A DNA stretch of 31,060 nucleotides from JARFQH01 sp041299015 (GCA_041299015.1 JBFYWB010000040.1:1-31060); one strand, 5' to 3'. Counted from the stretch's first letter, positions 8,197 to 17,061 are shown. Program-made: numbers and translations. Notes: generated from the sequence alone by a model not told the origin.

Positions 8197-10245
8197 TCAT
8201 CCCATTTTGAGCAGGAGCGGAACCATCAACAAGGCCACGACGTTCAGAATCTTGATCATCGGGTTAATGGCCGGCCCGGCGGTATCCTTGTAGGGGTCGC
8301 CGACCGTATCACCGGTCACCGCGGCCTTATGCGCATCACTGCCCTTGCCGCCCAGGTGCCCGTCTTCGATGTATTTCTTGGCGTTGTCCCAGGCAGCGCC
8401 GCCGGTCGTCATGGAAATCGCCACGAACAGGCCGGTCACGATGCTGCCGATCAAGAGGCCGCCCAGAGCGATTTTGCCCAAGACCAGGCCGACGACAACC
8501 GGCACCACAACCGGCAGCAGGGCCGGAATGATCATCTCTTTGAGCGCGAACTTGGTGACGATATCGACACAGGCCGCGTAATCCGGTTTCCCGGTGCCTT
8601 CCATGATGCCGGGAATCTCGCGGAACTGACGGCGTACCTCGTCCACCACCGACGCACCGGCCTTGCCGACCGCCCGCATGGCGATCGAAGCAAACAGATA
8701 CGGCAGCATGCCGCCGATGAACAGGCCGATAATGACGTTCACGTTGCTCAGGTCGAAGGAGAGTTCCTCACCGCCGCCGTGCAGGACGAACTCCTGGGTG
8801 TAAGCGGCAAAGAGCACCAGCGCCGCCAGGCCGGCGGAACCGATGGCATAGCCCTTGGTGACCGCCTTGGTGGTGTTTCCGACGGCATCCAGCGGATCGG
8901 TGACGGCGCGCACGCTCTCGTCCATGCCGGCCATCTCGGCGATACCGCCCGCGTTGTCGGTGATCGGACCGTAGGCATCAATCGCAATGACCATACCGGT
9001 CATCGACAGCATCGACATGGCCGCCATGGCAATGCCGTAAAGACCGGCAAAATAATGGGCGAGGCCGATACTCAGACAGATGGCCAGGACCGGCAGTGCC
9101 GTGGCTTCCATGCTGACGGCCAGGCCGGCGATGATGTTGGTGCCGTGGCCGGTAGTCGAGGCTTCCGCCACTAATTTGACCGGCTTACGGATACCGGTGT
9201 AGTATTCCGTGATGATGACGATCACAACGGTTAAAACCAGACCGACCAAAGCCGAATAAAAAACGTCCATCCCGGTGATGACCCGCACGCCCGGGATCTC
9301 GAACGTCGGTATCATCCTTTGGCAGGCCACGAAAAAGGCGATCGCCGCCAGAATGGCCGCTCCGAACATCCCTTTGTAGAGTGCGCCCATGATGTATTCG
9401 TTGGCGCCCAGACGGACGAAAAAGATCGCGATGATCGAGGCCACGATGGAAATGGCGCCGAGGACCAGCGGGAATTCGGTGGCGATGAGTTGGTCGGGAA
9501 ACAGGAGGTTGCCCAGGAGCATTGCGGCAACCGCCGTGACGGCATACGTCTCGAACAGATCGGCCGCCATGCCGGCGCAGTCACCGACGTTGTCTCCGAC
9601 GTTGTCCGCGATGACCGCCGGGTTGCGGGGATCGTCTTCGGGAATCCCGGCTTCCACCTTGCCCACCAGGTCGGCACCGACATCCGCACCCTTGGTGAAA
9701 ATGCCGCCGCCCAGACGGGCGAATATGGAGATCAGGCTACCGCCGAACCCCAGCGCCACCAGGGCGATGACCGCCTCACGCACCGGTGTTCCGGTAGCGA
9801 TCAGGATGGTGTAAAAACCGGCGACTGCGGTCAGGGCCAGCCCGGCCACGATCATACCGGTCACCGCACCGCCCCTGAACGCCATGGCCAGGCCTTTTTT
9901 GAGCCCGCCCCGCGCGGCCTCGGCCGTGCGCACATTGGCGATGACCGATACGCGCATGCCAATGTAACCGGCGATGAAAGATGCCGTCGCGCCGCAGATG
10001 AAACCGACGGCGTTCTTGAGGTTCAGGAAGAGCGCAATCAGGATGAAAAGGACGATGGCGGCAATGCCCATGCTTTTCAACTGCCGATTGAGGTAGGCAA
10101 TCGCACCGGTTTTGATGGCATCGGCAATCTCGTTCATTTTTTCATTGCCCGACGGCGCGTTTTTCACCACACTCGCGGTGATAATCGAAAAAAGTACTCC
10201 CGCTAGACCGACTAGCGTGCAAATCAACGGTAAGTTGTAGTTCAT
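8197..10245 (-). CDS. hppA: Membrane proton-translocating pyrophosphatase, K+-independent type
   Basis: A polytopic membrane protein of 682 residues that couples hydrolysis of pyrophosphate to ion pumping. The catalytic loop is intact: FTKGADVGADLVGKVEAG, then the Asp-rich DNVGDNVGDCAGMAADLFE, and near the end GDTVGDPYKDTAGPAINP. At the K+-dependence position the sequence reads GNTTKAVTKG. A Lys here marks the K+-independent proton pumps (as in Rhodospirillum rubrum), whereas K+-dependent enzymes carry Ala. The start at 10245 is preferred over 10257 because GGAGG lies just before it and would be inside the coding region of the longer version. It begins 27 bases after pth and ends at a strong terminator, so it closes the prs-rplY-pth-hppA run. 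Confidence 0.95.
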   Translation of the reverse strand: MNYNLPLICTLVGLAGVLFSIITASVVKNAPSGNEKMNEIADAIKTGAIAYLNRQLKSMGIAAIVLFILIALFLNLKNAVGFICGATASFIAGYIGMRVSVIANVRTAEAARGGLKKGLAMAFRGGAVTGMIVAGLALTAVAGFYTILIATGTPVREAVIALVALGFGGSLISIFARLGGGIFTKGADVGADLVGKVEAGIPEDDPRNPAVIADNVGDNVGDCAGMAADLFETYAVTAVAAMLLGNLLFPDQLIATEFPLVLGAISIVASIIAIFFVRLGANEYIMGALYKGMFGAAILAAIAFFVACQRMIPTFEIPGVRVITGMDVFYSALVGLVLTVVIVIITEYYTGIRKPVKLVAEASTTGHGTNIIAGLAVSMEATALPVLAICLSIGLAHYFAGLYGIAMAAMSMLSMTGMVIAIDAYGPITDNAGGIAEMAGMDESVRAVTDPLDAVGNTTKAVTKGYAIGSAGLAALVLFAAYTQEFVLHGGGEELSFDLSNVNVIIGLFIGGMLPYLFASIAMRAVGKAGASVVDEVRRQFREIPGIMEGTGKPDYAACVDIVTKFALKEMIIPALLPVVVPVVVGLVLGKIALGGLLIGSIVTGLFVAISMTTGGAAWDNAKKYIEDGHLGGKGSDAHKAAVTGDTVGDPYKDTAGPAINPMIKILNVVALLMVPLLLKMG

Positions 10246-10272
10246 TCTTTCCTCCATCTGAAATCTGAATGT

Positions 10273-10869
10273 TTAACGCGAAACCAGAAATTGTTTGTCG
10301 TTGAAACGGTTCATTCCGTCCTTCAGCCCTTTGGTCAGAACGGCCACCACCGCATCCCGCGCCCTGGCAATGATCCGGTCCAGCATATCCGACTCATCCA
10401 TGGAGTACTGTCCCAGAACGTGTCCCGTGACGTCGACTGTTTCCGCCGGTCGTCCGATACCGACGCGCAGGCGGGCGAAATCACCGCCGCCAAAGACGCT
10501 CATCAACGATTTCAACCCATTGTGCCCTCCGTGCCCTCCTTTCTCTTTGATTTTTAACCGTCCAAAAGATAGATCGACATCGTCATGAATGACCAGCAGA
10601 CCGCTGTTGGAAATCTTGAAAAAATCGGCGAGGCGTCGGACCGGAGGTCCGCTGTTGTTCATGAAGGCCAGAGGCTTGACCAGAATCACCTCGACGCCCT
10701 CAATGCTTCCCCGCCCGAAATGCGCCTGGAACTTGTTTTTGTCAAGCGAAATCGCAAAGCGCCGGCTCAACTCTTCGACGACCTTGAAACCGGCATTGTG
10801 CCGGGTATCACGGTACGCATCTCCGGGATTGCCCAATCCGACAACCAGCCGTGCGCTCGCTTCAGACAT
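10273..10869 (-). CDS. pth: Peptidyl-tRNA hydrolase
   Basis: A 198-residue cytoplasmic enzyme that cleaves peptidyl-tRNA dropped from stalled ribosomes. The N-terminal VGLGNPGDAYRDTRHNAG carries the catalytic His H24. KPLAFMNNSG holds the conserved Asn, HDDVDL holds the catalytic-network Asp, and GGHGGHNGLKS is the substrate-binding loop. Length is normal for bacterial Pth. It sits between rplY and hppA on the same strand; the rplY-pth pairing is common in bacteria and links ribosome structure to translation quality control. The 108-base gap to rplY shows no clear terminator. Confidence 0.96.
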   Translation of the reverse strand: MSEASARLVVGLGNPGDAYRDTRHNAGFKVVEELSRRFAISLDKNKFQAHFGRGSIEGVEVILVKPLAFMNNSGPPVRRLADFFKISNSGLLVIHDDVDLSFGRLKIKEKGGHGGHNGLKSLMSVFGGGDFARLRVGIGRPAETVDVTGHVLGQYSMDESDMLDRIIARARDAVVAVLTKGLKDGMNRFNDKQFLVSR

Positions 10870-10977
10870 CGGAGCCGTTCAGTCCACCTGAGCACCGCTT
10901 CGGATATAAAGCCGGGGCGGCTGAGGTCCGGCAAGTCCCCCCACCGGCCTTGGTATCGATTCTGCACCCCTGCATGG

Positions 10978-11631
10978 TTATTTTTCGGCGCTGGTTTCAG
11001 GAGCTGTTTCGGCTCCCTCGGCCGCTTCGGCGGCACCTTTTTCTCCCGGCTCTCCCGGCTCTGCCTCGGCTTTCGCGCTGGTGATCGTCACAACGGTAAA
11101 GTTCGTGTCGGCCGAAATCTCGACCCCTTCCGGCAGTCGAATTTCTTCCACGTGAATTGCGTCGCCAATGTCCAGGTTGCTGATATCGAGAGCGATCGAT
11201 TCCGGAATTTCACCCGGAAGACATAAAACCTCGAGTTCGCGGCGAACAATCTGCACGATACCGCCTTGTTCTTCACCGATTGGTTTGCCGTGAACCACCA
11301 CCGGTACGTTCACCCAAATCTTCCGGGTCATGCTGATCTCATAGAAGTCAGCATGGATGAGCTTGTTCGTAACGGGATGGGCCTGAAGTTCTTTGATCAT
11401 CACCGATTTTGCCGGCGATTCGCCATTCTGCACGTCCAGGCTCAAAACCATCTGATTGATGTTGTGGTTCTTCAGCACCTGTTCGAATTCGTGTATATTC
11501 ACCGACAACAGAATCGGGTCGGTCTCGGGGCCGTAGAGCACTGCCGGAATCCGACCGCTACGGCGCAACACGCGCGCCGGTCCGTTTCCGGTGGCATTTC
11601 GGAGCGTTGACGTTAGCTGAAGTTGTTCCAA
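10978..11631 (-). CDS. rplY: 50S ribosomal protein L25/TL5 (Ctc family)
   Basis: A 217-residue 5S-rRNA-binding protein of the large subunit, in the two-domain Ctc/TL5 form. The N-terminal L25 domain (about 1-95, with RRSGRIPAVLYG) is followed by the beta-rich TL5 domain (about 100-185) and an Ala/Glu/Pro-rich acidic tail. The open frame extends upstream to 11718, but that would overlap the end of prs and add unrelated residues. AGGAGG lies 10 bases before a TTG codon at 11631 that matches the family's N terminus, so I call a TTG start. The gap to prs is 31 bases, supporting cotranscription. Confidence 0.92.
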   Translation of the reverse strand: MEQLQLTSTLRNATGNGPARVLRRSGRIPAVLYGPETDPILLSVNIHEFEQVLKNHNINQMVLSLDVQNGESPAKSVMIKELQAHPVTNKLIHADFYEISMTRKIWVNVPVVVHGKPIGEEQGGIVQIVRRELEVLCLPGEIPESIALDISNLDIGDAIHVEEIRLPEGVEISADTNFTVVTITSAKAEAEPGEPGEKGAAEAAEGAETAPETSAEK

Positions 11632-11662
11632 ATCTTGGGTTCCTCCTTCTGATGACCGCAAC

Positions 11663-12601
11663 CTAAATGAACAGTGATGTAACCGAATCGCCGTTGTGGC
11701 TGCGGATGATGGCCTCACCGACCAGCGTTGAAATGGTCAGGACCTTGATCTTACGGCAGTTTAAAGCGTTGGGTTTGAGCGGAATCGTATCGGTGACGGC
11801 GAGGCTCTTCAGGCCTGAGGCCTCGATGCGTTCGATCGCCGGTCCCGAGAGCACCGGGTGGGTACAGCTGGCATGCACCTCTTTGGCGCCGGCATTCATG
11901 ACCGCGTCAGCCGCCTCCGTCAAGGTCCCGGCGGTGTCGACCATGTCATCGAGAATCACGGCCACCTTGTCGCGAACATCGCCCACGACAGCCATCGCCT
12001 GAGCCTTGTTGGGTGCCGAACGCCGCTTGTCGATAATGGCCAGATCGGCATTGAGGCGTTTGGCAAACGCCCGTGCACGCTCGACCCCGCCCGCATCCGG
12101 TGAAATAATGACAAGATTTTCTTGGAAATTCGATTTGATGTAGTCGATCAGAACCGGCGCCGCGAAAAGATTGTCGACCGGAATGCTGAAGAACCCCTGG
12201 ATTTGTCCGGCGTGCAGGTCGAGGGTGATGACTCTTTTCGTGCCGGCGACCGTCAGCAGATCGGCCACCAGCTTGGCGCTGATCGGTACCCGTGGGGCGA
12301 CTTTCTTATCCTGGCGGGCATAACCATAATACGGCAGGACGGCCGTGATCCTTTTAGCGGAAGACCGGTTGCAGGCATCGATCATCAGCAGCAATTCGAC
12401 GAGGTTGTCGTTGACCGGCGAGCAGGTGGACTGGATGATAAAGACGTCTTTGAGCCTAATGTTTTCATCGATTTCGATCTGTATCTCACCGTCGCTGAAG
12501 GTTTTTACCTTGGCGCCGCCAAGCGGCTGGCCCAGGTACCGGCAGATCTTCTGTGAAAGCTCGGGGTTCGAATTTCCGCTGAATATGACCAAATCTTTCA
12601 T
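11663..12601 (-). CDS. prs: Ribose-phosphate pyrophosphokinase (PRPP synthetase)
   Basis: A 312-residue cytoplasmic enzyme that makes PRPP from ribose 5-phosphate and ATP for nucleotide, histidine and tryptophan synthesis. Visible motifs are the N-terminal FSGNSNPELSQKI, the Mg-ATP region around YYGYARQDKK, LDLHAGQIQGFF, SPDAGGVERARAFA, and the PRPP-binding loop VILDDMVDTAGTL. From the ATG at 12601 the length agrees with E. coli Prs (315); the longer frame to 12667 adds a non-homologous extension. It lies between tRNA-Gln and rplY on the same strand. The ribosome binding site is weak. Confidence 0.97.
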   Translation of the reverse strand: MKDLVIFSGNSNPELSQKICRYLGQPLGGAKVKTFSDGEIQIEIDENIRLKDVFIIQSTCSPVNDNLVELLLMIDACNRSSAKRITAVLPYYGYARQDKKVAPRVPISAKLVADLLTVAGTKRVITLDLHAGQIQGFFSIPVDNLFAAPVLIDYIKSNFQENLVIISPDAGGVERARAFAKRLNADLAIIDKRRSAPNKAQAMAVVGDVRDKVAVILDDMVDTAGTLTEAADAVMNAGAKEVHASCTHPVLSGPAIERIEASGLKSLAVTDTIPLKPNALNCRKIKVLTISTLVGEAIIRSHNGDSVTSLFI

Positions 12602-12706
12602 TATCACTACCGTCTGTCCGCACACTCGTTTTCGGGCTGAATGGGCCGCCGGTCTGACGTCATGCAAAGCGGCACAGCCGCATCATCATCCGGAGCGAAA
12701 GGCTTT

Positions 12707-12781
12707 TGGCTGGGGCGGGAGGATTCGAACCTCCGAATGCAGGAACCAAAATCCTGTGTCTTACCGCTTGACGACGCCCCA
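12707..12781 (-). tRNA. tRNA-Gln (anticodon UUG)
   Basis: A 75-nt cloverleaf with an encoded CCA end. The acceptor arms TGGGGCG (from 12781) and CGCCCCA pair fully, the discriminator base is G, and CCA is at 12709-12707. The anticodon arm is CAGGA / TCCTG with loop TTTTGGT, so the anticodon is TTG (reads CAA/CAG, Gln). The T arm GGAGG-TTCGAAT-CCTCC is perfect. It sits 70 bases after ispE and about 105 bases before prs, on the same strand. Confidence 0.97.
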
Positions 12782-12851
12782 ATAAGTCAAAAATGATGCC
12801 GGCGGCTGAATGCGGGAATTCTCTCTCTCCGCATGACGTCCGATATCACCG

Positions 12852-13730
12852 TTAAAGACTGCCGATGTCCGCGTCGACGATGAGTTCGGTAAGAAAAAGC
12901 GACCCGTCGGTAGCTCCTTCCAGGCTCTGTAACGCACGGCGGGCCGTTCCATTGTCGTCGAAAAGTGCAAACACGGTCGAACCGCTGCCCGACATCGAAA
13001 TGCCAAGCGCCCCGCGTCCATCGAGGGCTTCTCTGGCCGCCTTAACCTGTGGATACCGGCTGAGCGTCACTGTTTCCAGATCATTGCATAAGTGAACCGC
13101 CGCATCAAATGGACGCCGTTTTAGATCGAAGTCTTTAAGTTTTTTTTTACACTTTGTCAATCCTAAATCCAGATTTTTGTAAACCTCCGCAGTCGATACG
13201 CTGACACCGGGATAAATCAGCAAAACTCTGTAAGACGGCAACTGGCGATATGCTTCCAGGCGCTCGCCGATGCCGGTAGCCAGGGCCGGTTGCCCGAAGA
13301 TGAAAAACGGAACGTCGGCACCGACCCCGAGCCCCATCTCCATTAGTTCCGCCGGTCGGAAGGGCTGCCTCAGAACCCGATTCAGGCCTCGCAAAACCGC
13401 GGCGGCATCGCTGCTGCCGCCACCCAAACCGGCACCGACCGGAATTCTCTTGGCAATCGTGATCTTCACTCCGGTCAGGGGCGAACAATGGGTTTTGGAC
13501 AGGTTCCGGAGAAATATATCGGCGGCGCGGTGGGCGGTATTGCTCGTGCCAACAGGAACGTCCGGGTTCGAGCAGGTGACCCGGATGCGCGCCCCGCCGG
13601 GTTCGAGCCAAATGTGATCGGCGAGTCCCAGCGGGCACATCAGGGTAACCAGTTCGTGGTAACCGTCGGGCCGTTTACCGGTAACCTGCAGGAATAAATT
13701 GATCTTGGCCGGGGCGATGATGTGAACCAT
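12852..13730 (-). CDS. ispE: 4-diphosphocytidyl-2-C-methyl-D-erythritol kinase
   Basis: A 292-residue GHMP kinase of the non-mevalonate (MEP) isoprenoid pathway; it phosphorylates CDP-methylerythritol with ATP in the cytoplasm. The family pattern is complete: APAKINLFLQVTGKRPDGYH at the N terminus (catalytic Lys K9), the ATP-binding glycine loop GAGLGGGSSDAA at about residue 98-109, and SMSGSGSTVFALF in the C-terminal part. tRNA-Gln and prs follow on the same strand, a neighbourhood I recall from other Deltaproteobacteria. An ATG at 13730 preceded by GGGATATCGGG gives the expected N terminus. Confidence 0.96.
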   Translation of the reverse strand: MVHIIAPAKINLFLQVTGKRPDGYHELVTLMCPLGLADHIWLEPGGARIRVTCSNPDVPVGTSNTAHRAADIFLRNLSKTHCSPLTGVKITIAKRIPVGAGLGGGSSDAAAVLRGLNRVLRQPFRPAELMEMGLGVGADVPFFIFGQPALATGIGERLEAYRQLPSYRVLLIYPGVSVSTAEVYKNLDLGLTKCKKKLKDFDLKRRPFDAAVHLCNDLETVTLSRYPQVKAAREALDGRGALGISMSGSGSTVFALFDDNGTARRALQSLEGATDGSLFLTELIVDADIGSL

Positions 13731-13840
13731 GTGACCCGATATCCCTCAGCACATGCCCGGCAGGGTCGGCGGCATCAATGGCAGCGCGCTGCGTTCAAGG
13801 CCGTATCGGCCACCGTCGGCCTGCGGAGCGCAGCGGCTCT

Positions 13841-14266
13841 TCAGGCCTTTTGCCTGACAAAGGCGATCCGCAAGTCATAAAGGATGTTCTTGAGCATGTT
13901 TTCTTCTTCTTTGGAAAGGTTGCCGCGTGTTTTTTCCTCCAGCATGCTGAGGATATCGATGGTTTGTTTGGCCATCGGTAGGTTCTTCGAAGGCTGGCCG
14001 GTCGCCGGGTCTTCTATGGCGCCCAGATGCACCAGGGCGGATGCATTCAATGAGAGGATAAATGTCGGAAAGTTGACCTGCGGCAGCGGCATTTCCTCGA
14101 ACTGATCAGAATCTGCTCCGGCTGACGGTTGCGGCCGGGGCGGCGGTTCGGTTTTTTTCTCGGGGGCGTCGCCATCGGGTTTTGCCTCCTTCTCATGTGG
14201 TTCACCTTCTTCCCCGGAAAACATCCGGCGGTCTTTAACGCTGAATCCCTTTTCTTCGTTCGACAT
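13841..14266 (-). CDS. DUF1844 domain protein
   Basis: A 141-residue soluble protein of unknown function. The first 65 residues are low in complexity and rich in Glu, Lys and Pro, so probably disordered. Residues of about 70-140 match the DUF1844 pattern seen in many Deltaproteobacteria: FPTFILSLNASALVHLG, then NLPMAKQTIDILSMLEEKT, and a helical end with ILYDLRIAFV. The start at 14266 has AGGAGG seven bases upstream; a longer frame from 14299 lacks this. It lies between serA and ispE on the same strand. No role can be stated beyond family membership. Confidence 0.82.
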   Translation of the reverse strand: MSNEEKGFSVKDRRMFSGEEGEPHEKEAKPDGDAPEKKTEPPPRPQPSAGADSDQFEEMPLPQVNFPTFILSLNASALVHLGAIEDPATGQPSKNLPMAKQTIDILSMLEEKTRGNLSKEEENMLKNILYDLRIAFVRQKA

Positions 14267-14582
14267 ATCTGGCCTCCTGTCTGATGTCCGGCCGTGCATT
14301 GCTACTGGTTCATGACGGCTCGCCGCTTAGCCTGCAACACAAGCTCAGCGAACACGCCAAAGAAAGGTCTCAATTTCGGGCGTTGCGGCGCCCGGCCGGC
14401 TACTAACGAAAACGCAGGCATATCATCTGGATGTTCCGAATTTTCACGCCGCCGCTGGACGGGACTCATCGGTGCCCGAAAGGTGGCAATTGTCTCGGGT
14501 GAGCCTCGCCCCTTCATCAAGACACGGGAACCGGCCTGAAAGGATCCCCGGGCAGGCGGCGACAAGCTCCTGGACCCATCGG
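14267..14582. other. Gap between serA and the DUF1844 gene
   Basis: 316 bases. A 94-codon minus-strand frame (14302-14586) begins with a TTG that overlaps the serA stop codon and runs almost to the next gene. The arrangement could allow translational coupling, but the Arg/Pro-rich product has no recognisable family, no separate ribosome binding site and irregular codon use, so I do not call it a gene. No terminator or RNA gene was recognised. Confidence 0.4.
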
Positions 14583-16163
14583 TCAAAACTCGAGCGGCGT
14601 TACCGTTCTGACCTGCGGCAAGGCGCGCAGTTCCTCCAGGACGTCCTCCGGAATCAGTGTGTCCGTTCTGAGAAAGATAATGTTGTTTTCGCCGTCCTGG
14701 TCCTGTCCCACCTGCATGCGGCTGATATTGATGTCGTGGCGGCCGAGGGCCGTGCCGATACTGCCGATCGCACCCGGTTTATCCTCGTTGTAGATCAAGG
14801 CCAGGTGGCCTTCCGGGATGAGTTCGAGCCCGAAGTTGTCGATCTTGACAATTCGCGGCTCGCACTTGCCGTAAATCGTTCCGGCAACCGTGGTCGTCAT
14901 GTCGGTAGTGGCCACCCGCAGCGAGATCAGGTTGATGAAATGGTCCGATTCGGTACTGGTGCTCTCGATGACTTTTATGCCCATTTCCTTGGCGATCACA
15001 GCCGAATTGACAAAATTGACGGCGTCCCTGACCATCGGGGTAAGCAATCCCTTGAGCATCGCCGTCGACACCGGCGAGAGGTCGAGGCCGTTGAAATCAC
15101 CTTCGTAGATGATTTCGACCTTTTTGACCGGTCCTCTTGACAGTTGGGCCTGAAGCAGCCCGATGCGATCGGCCAAGGTCAGGTAAGGACCCAGCTTCTT
15201 GAGCAACTCGCCGGTAATGGACGGAACATTGACCGCGTTGACGATCGTACCGTCTTTCAGATAGGCGATAATCTGCTCGGCGATCGCAACGGCGACGTTC
15301 GTCTGGGCCTCAACGGTCGAGGCTCCCAGGTGCGGCGTGCAGATAACCCGCTCATGGCTGAAGAGCCTGCAGGTGCCCGGCGGCTCTTTTTCGAAAACAT
15401 CCAGAGCCGCGCCGGTGACCTTGCCGGAAGCCAGGGCTTCATCGAGAGCCTCCTCGTCCAGGATTCCCCCGCGCGCGCAATTGACGATCATCACCCCTTC
15501 TTTCATCTGGGCAAATGCCGCTCGGCCGATCAGTTTTTCGGTGCCCTTGACCTTGGGAACGTGCACGGTGATGAAGTCGGCTGTCCGGTAGAGTTCTTCC
15601 AGGCCGACGCTTTTAAAGCCGGCCTTTTCGATCTGTTCAGGCGCAACGAAGGGATCATGCACCATCACGCGCATTTTGAGTCCGCGGCCGCGATCGGCAA
15701 CGATCGAGCCGATCTTTCCGAAACCGATGACCCCCAGCCATTTGTTGAAAACTTCCCGGCCCTGCAGGCGTTTTTTCTCCCACTGGCCGGCTTTGAGTGT
15801 GGCGGTTCCGACCGGAATGTTACGGCTGAGCGCCATGATCATGGCGATGGTGTGTTCGGCCGTCGTGATCACATTGCCGGTCGGGGTGTTCATGACGACC
15901 ACGCCGCGCTTGGTGGCCGCCGGAATGTCGACGTTGTCCAACCCGATGCCGGCCCGGCCGACGACCTTGAGCTTCGCCGCCGCAGAAAGAAGATCCTCGG
16001 TTACTTTGGTGGCGCTGCGGATCACCAAAGCATCGTAGCCACCGATAATGGCCTTGATTTCCTCGGGAGACAGGCCTGTCTTGACATCCACCTCTATCCC
16101 GTCGGCCGCCTGCATCATTTGAATGCCGATTTCACCCAGATTGTCGCTGACCAATACCTTCAT
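14583..16163 (-). CDS. serA: D-3-phosphoglycerate dehydrogenase
   Basis: A 526-residue enzyme that oxidises 3-phosphoglycerate with NAD+ as the first step of serine synthesis. It has the long-form layout: substrate-binding lobe, NAD-binding Rossmann lobe with VIGFGKIGS and the family NCARGGILDEEAL, catalytic His in PHLGAST, an intervening domain at about 310-440, and a C-terminal ACT domain (about 450-526, LALIYNEDKPGAIG) that usually binds serine for feedback control. The start at 16163 follows GGGGAGGGG. A frame from 16190 would add nine residues not seen in the family. The DUF1844 gene follows after a 316-base gap; the mla operon ends 52 bases upstream. Confidence 0.96.
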   Translation of the reverse strand: MKVLVSDNLGEIGIQMMQAADGIEVDVKTGLSPEEIKAIIGGYDALVIRSATKVTEDLLSAAAKLKVVGRAGIGLDNVDIPAATKRGVVVMNTPTGNVITTAEHTIAMIMALSRNIPVGTATLKAGQWEKKRLQGREVFNKWLGVIGFGKIGSIVADRGRGLKMRVMVHDPFVAPEQIEKAGFKSVGLEELYRTADFITVHVPKVKGTEKLIGRAAFAQMKEGVMIVNCARGGILDEEALDEALASGKVTGAALDVFEKEPPGTCRLFSHERVICTPHLGASTVEAQTNVAVAIAEQIIAYLKDGTIVNAVNVPSITGELLKKLGPYLTLADRIGLLQAQLSRGPVKKVEIIYEGDFNGLDLSPVSTAMLKGLLTPMVRDAVNFVNSAVIAKEMGIKVIESTSTESDHFINLISLRVATTDMTTTVAGTIYGKCEPRIVKIDNFGLELIPEGHLALIYNEDKPGAIGSIGTALGRHDINISRMQVGQDQDGENNIIFLRTDTLIPEDVLEELRALPQVRTVTPLEF

Positions 16164-16215
16164 GCGCGGTCCCCTCCCCCGAGTTCTCAATGTTTTCAGT
16201 CCGAATTGTTATAAT

Positions 16216-17061
16216 TCATTTGTCGATGAGCGCGTTTCTGAATTGAATGTATCCGTTTCTTACGGCCGAGTACGGTTCGATGGCGGCCTCTTTGATGGCC
16301 TCGTATTCTCCGAGGCGCATCGACAAATCATTGAACCGCCGGTAGCCCCCGACGGCTACGGAGAGCCCGAAAGGCTCCAGGTAGGTAAGGGGATTGACGA
16401 ACAGGTCGCCGCCGAAACCGGCGGAATCCCGCAGGGTGGACGGCCCGACGATAGGCCACATGATGAAAAAACCGTTTCCGATGCCGTAAACCCCCAGGGT
16501 CTGTCCCAGATCCTCGTCGCTAATCTCCAGGTTGAACATCACTTTGCCCGCATCGCCGAAACCGAGCACGCCCATGGTGGTGTTGATGAAAAAGCGCGCG
16601 GTTTCGGTTCCGGCGGCTTTGAATTTACCCTGCAGGATACAGTTCGTCAGGCGCACGGGGGTCAGCAGATTGCTGAAGAAATTGGCGATAGATTGTCGAA
16701 TATCTTCACGGAACACGACGTTGTACCCCTGCGCCGCAGGCTTGAGTATCCAAAAGTAGAGCTTGTCGTTGAACTGAAAAATGACGCGGTTCAAGGGTTC
16801 CAGGGGATCGGCGATCCGGACTGCGGTCAGGTTCAGCTCCTCCTCGGAAAAGTCGAATTCATCATCGCTCACCGTCACGGGCGGCTGGTCCTGTGGGGCC
16901 TCGGTCGGCGCATCCGACATCACCGCCGACGGTTGCGGGGCCTGCGTCACGCCGTCGGCCACGTTTTCGCCATGCGCCGCGGCGCTCGCGATGAAAATGA
17001 TGCCCAGGGCGACAAGCGCGCCTGAATATCCGAACCTCCGGTTCTTACGTACTGGTTTCAT
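16216..17061 (-). CDS. mlaA: MlaA/VacJ-family outer-membrane lipid asymmetry protein
   Basis: A 281-residue MlaA-family protein, which in E. coli removes misplaced phospholipids from the outer leaflet of the outer membrane and hands them to MlaC. The domain is clear: DPLEPLNRVIFQFNDKLY, then SNLLTPVRLTNCILQGK, FFINTTMGVLGFGD and the DSAGFGGDLF segment. The N terminus (KPVRKNRRFGYSG, a hydrophobic run, then SAAAHG) is a signal peptide, but it has no lipobox Cys, so the mature protein is probably not a lipoprotein. An acidic, Pro-rich linker follows. The ATG at 17061 overlaps the end of mlaC by 17 bases, pointing to translational coupling; the long frame from 17235 is mlaC shadow. Confidence 0.9.
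   Translation of the reverse strand: MKPVRKNRRFGYSGALVALGIIFIASAAAHGENVADGVTQAPQPSAVMSDAPTEAPQDQPPVTVSDDEFDFSEEELNLTAVRIADPLEPLNRVIFQFNDKLYFWILKPAAQGYNVVFREDIRQSIANFFSNLLTPVRLTNCILQGKFKAAGTETARFFINTTMGVLGFGDAGKVMFNLEISDEDLGQTLGVYGIGNGFFIMWPIVGPSTLRDSAGFGGDLFVNPLTYLEPFGLSVAVGGYRRFNDLSMRLGEYEAIKEAAIEPYSAVRNGYIQFRNALIDK

Noticed and set aside
8194..9174. 326-codon plus-strand frame antisense to hppA
   Set aside because: His/Asp/Gly-rich product typical of the antisense of a GC-rich membrane protein gene; the minus-strand pyrophosphatase is certain.
14302..14586. 94-codon minus-strand frame starting with TTG on the serA stop codon
   Set aside because: The overlap could suggest translational coupling, but the product is unrecognisable, codon use is irregular and there is no independent ribosome binding site.
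15144..16214. 356-codon plus-strand frame antisense to serA
   Set aside because: Antisense shadow of a certain gene; no domain recognised.
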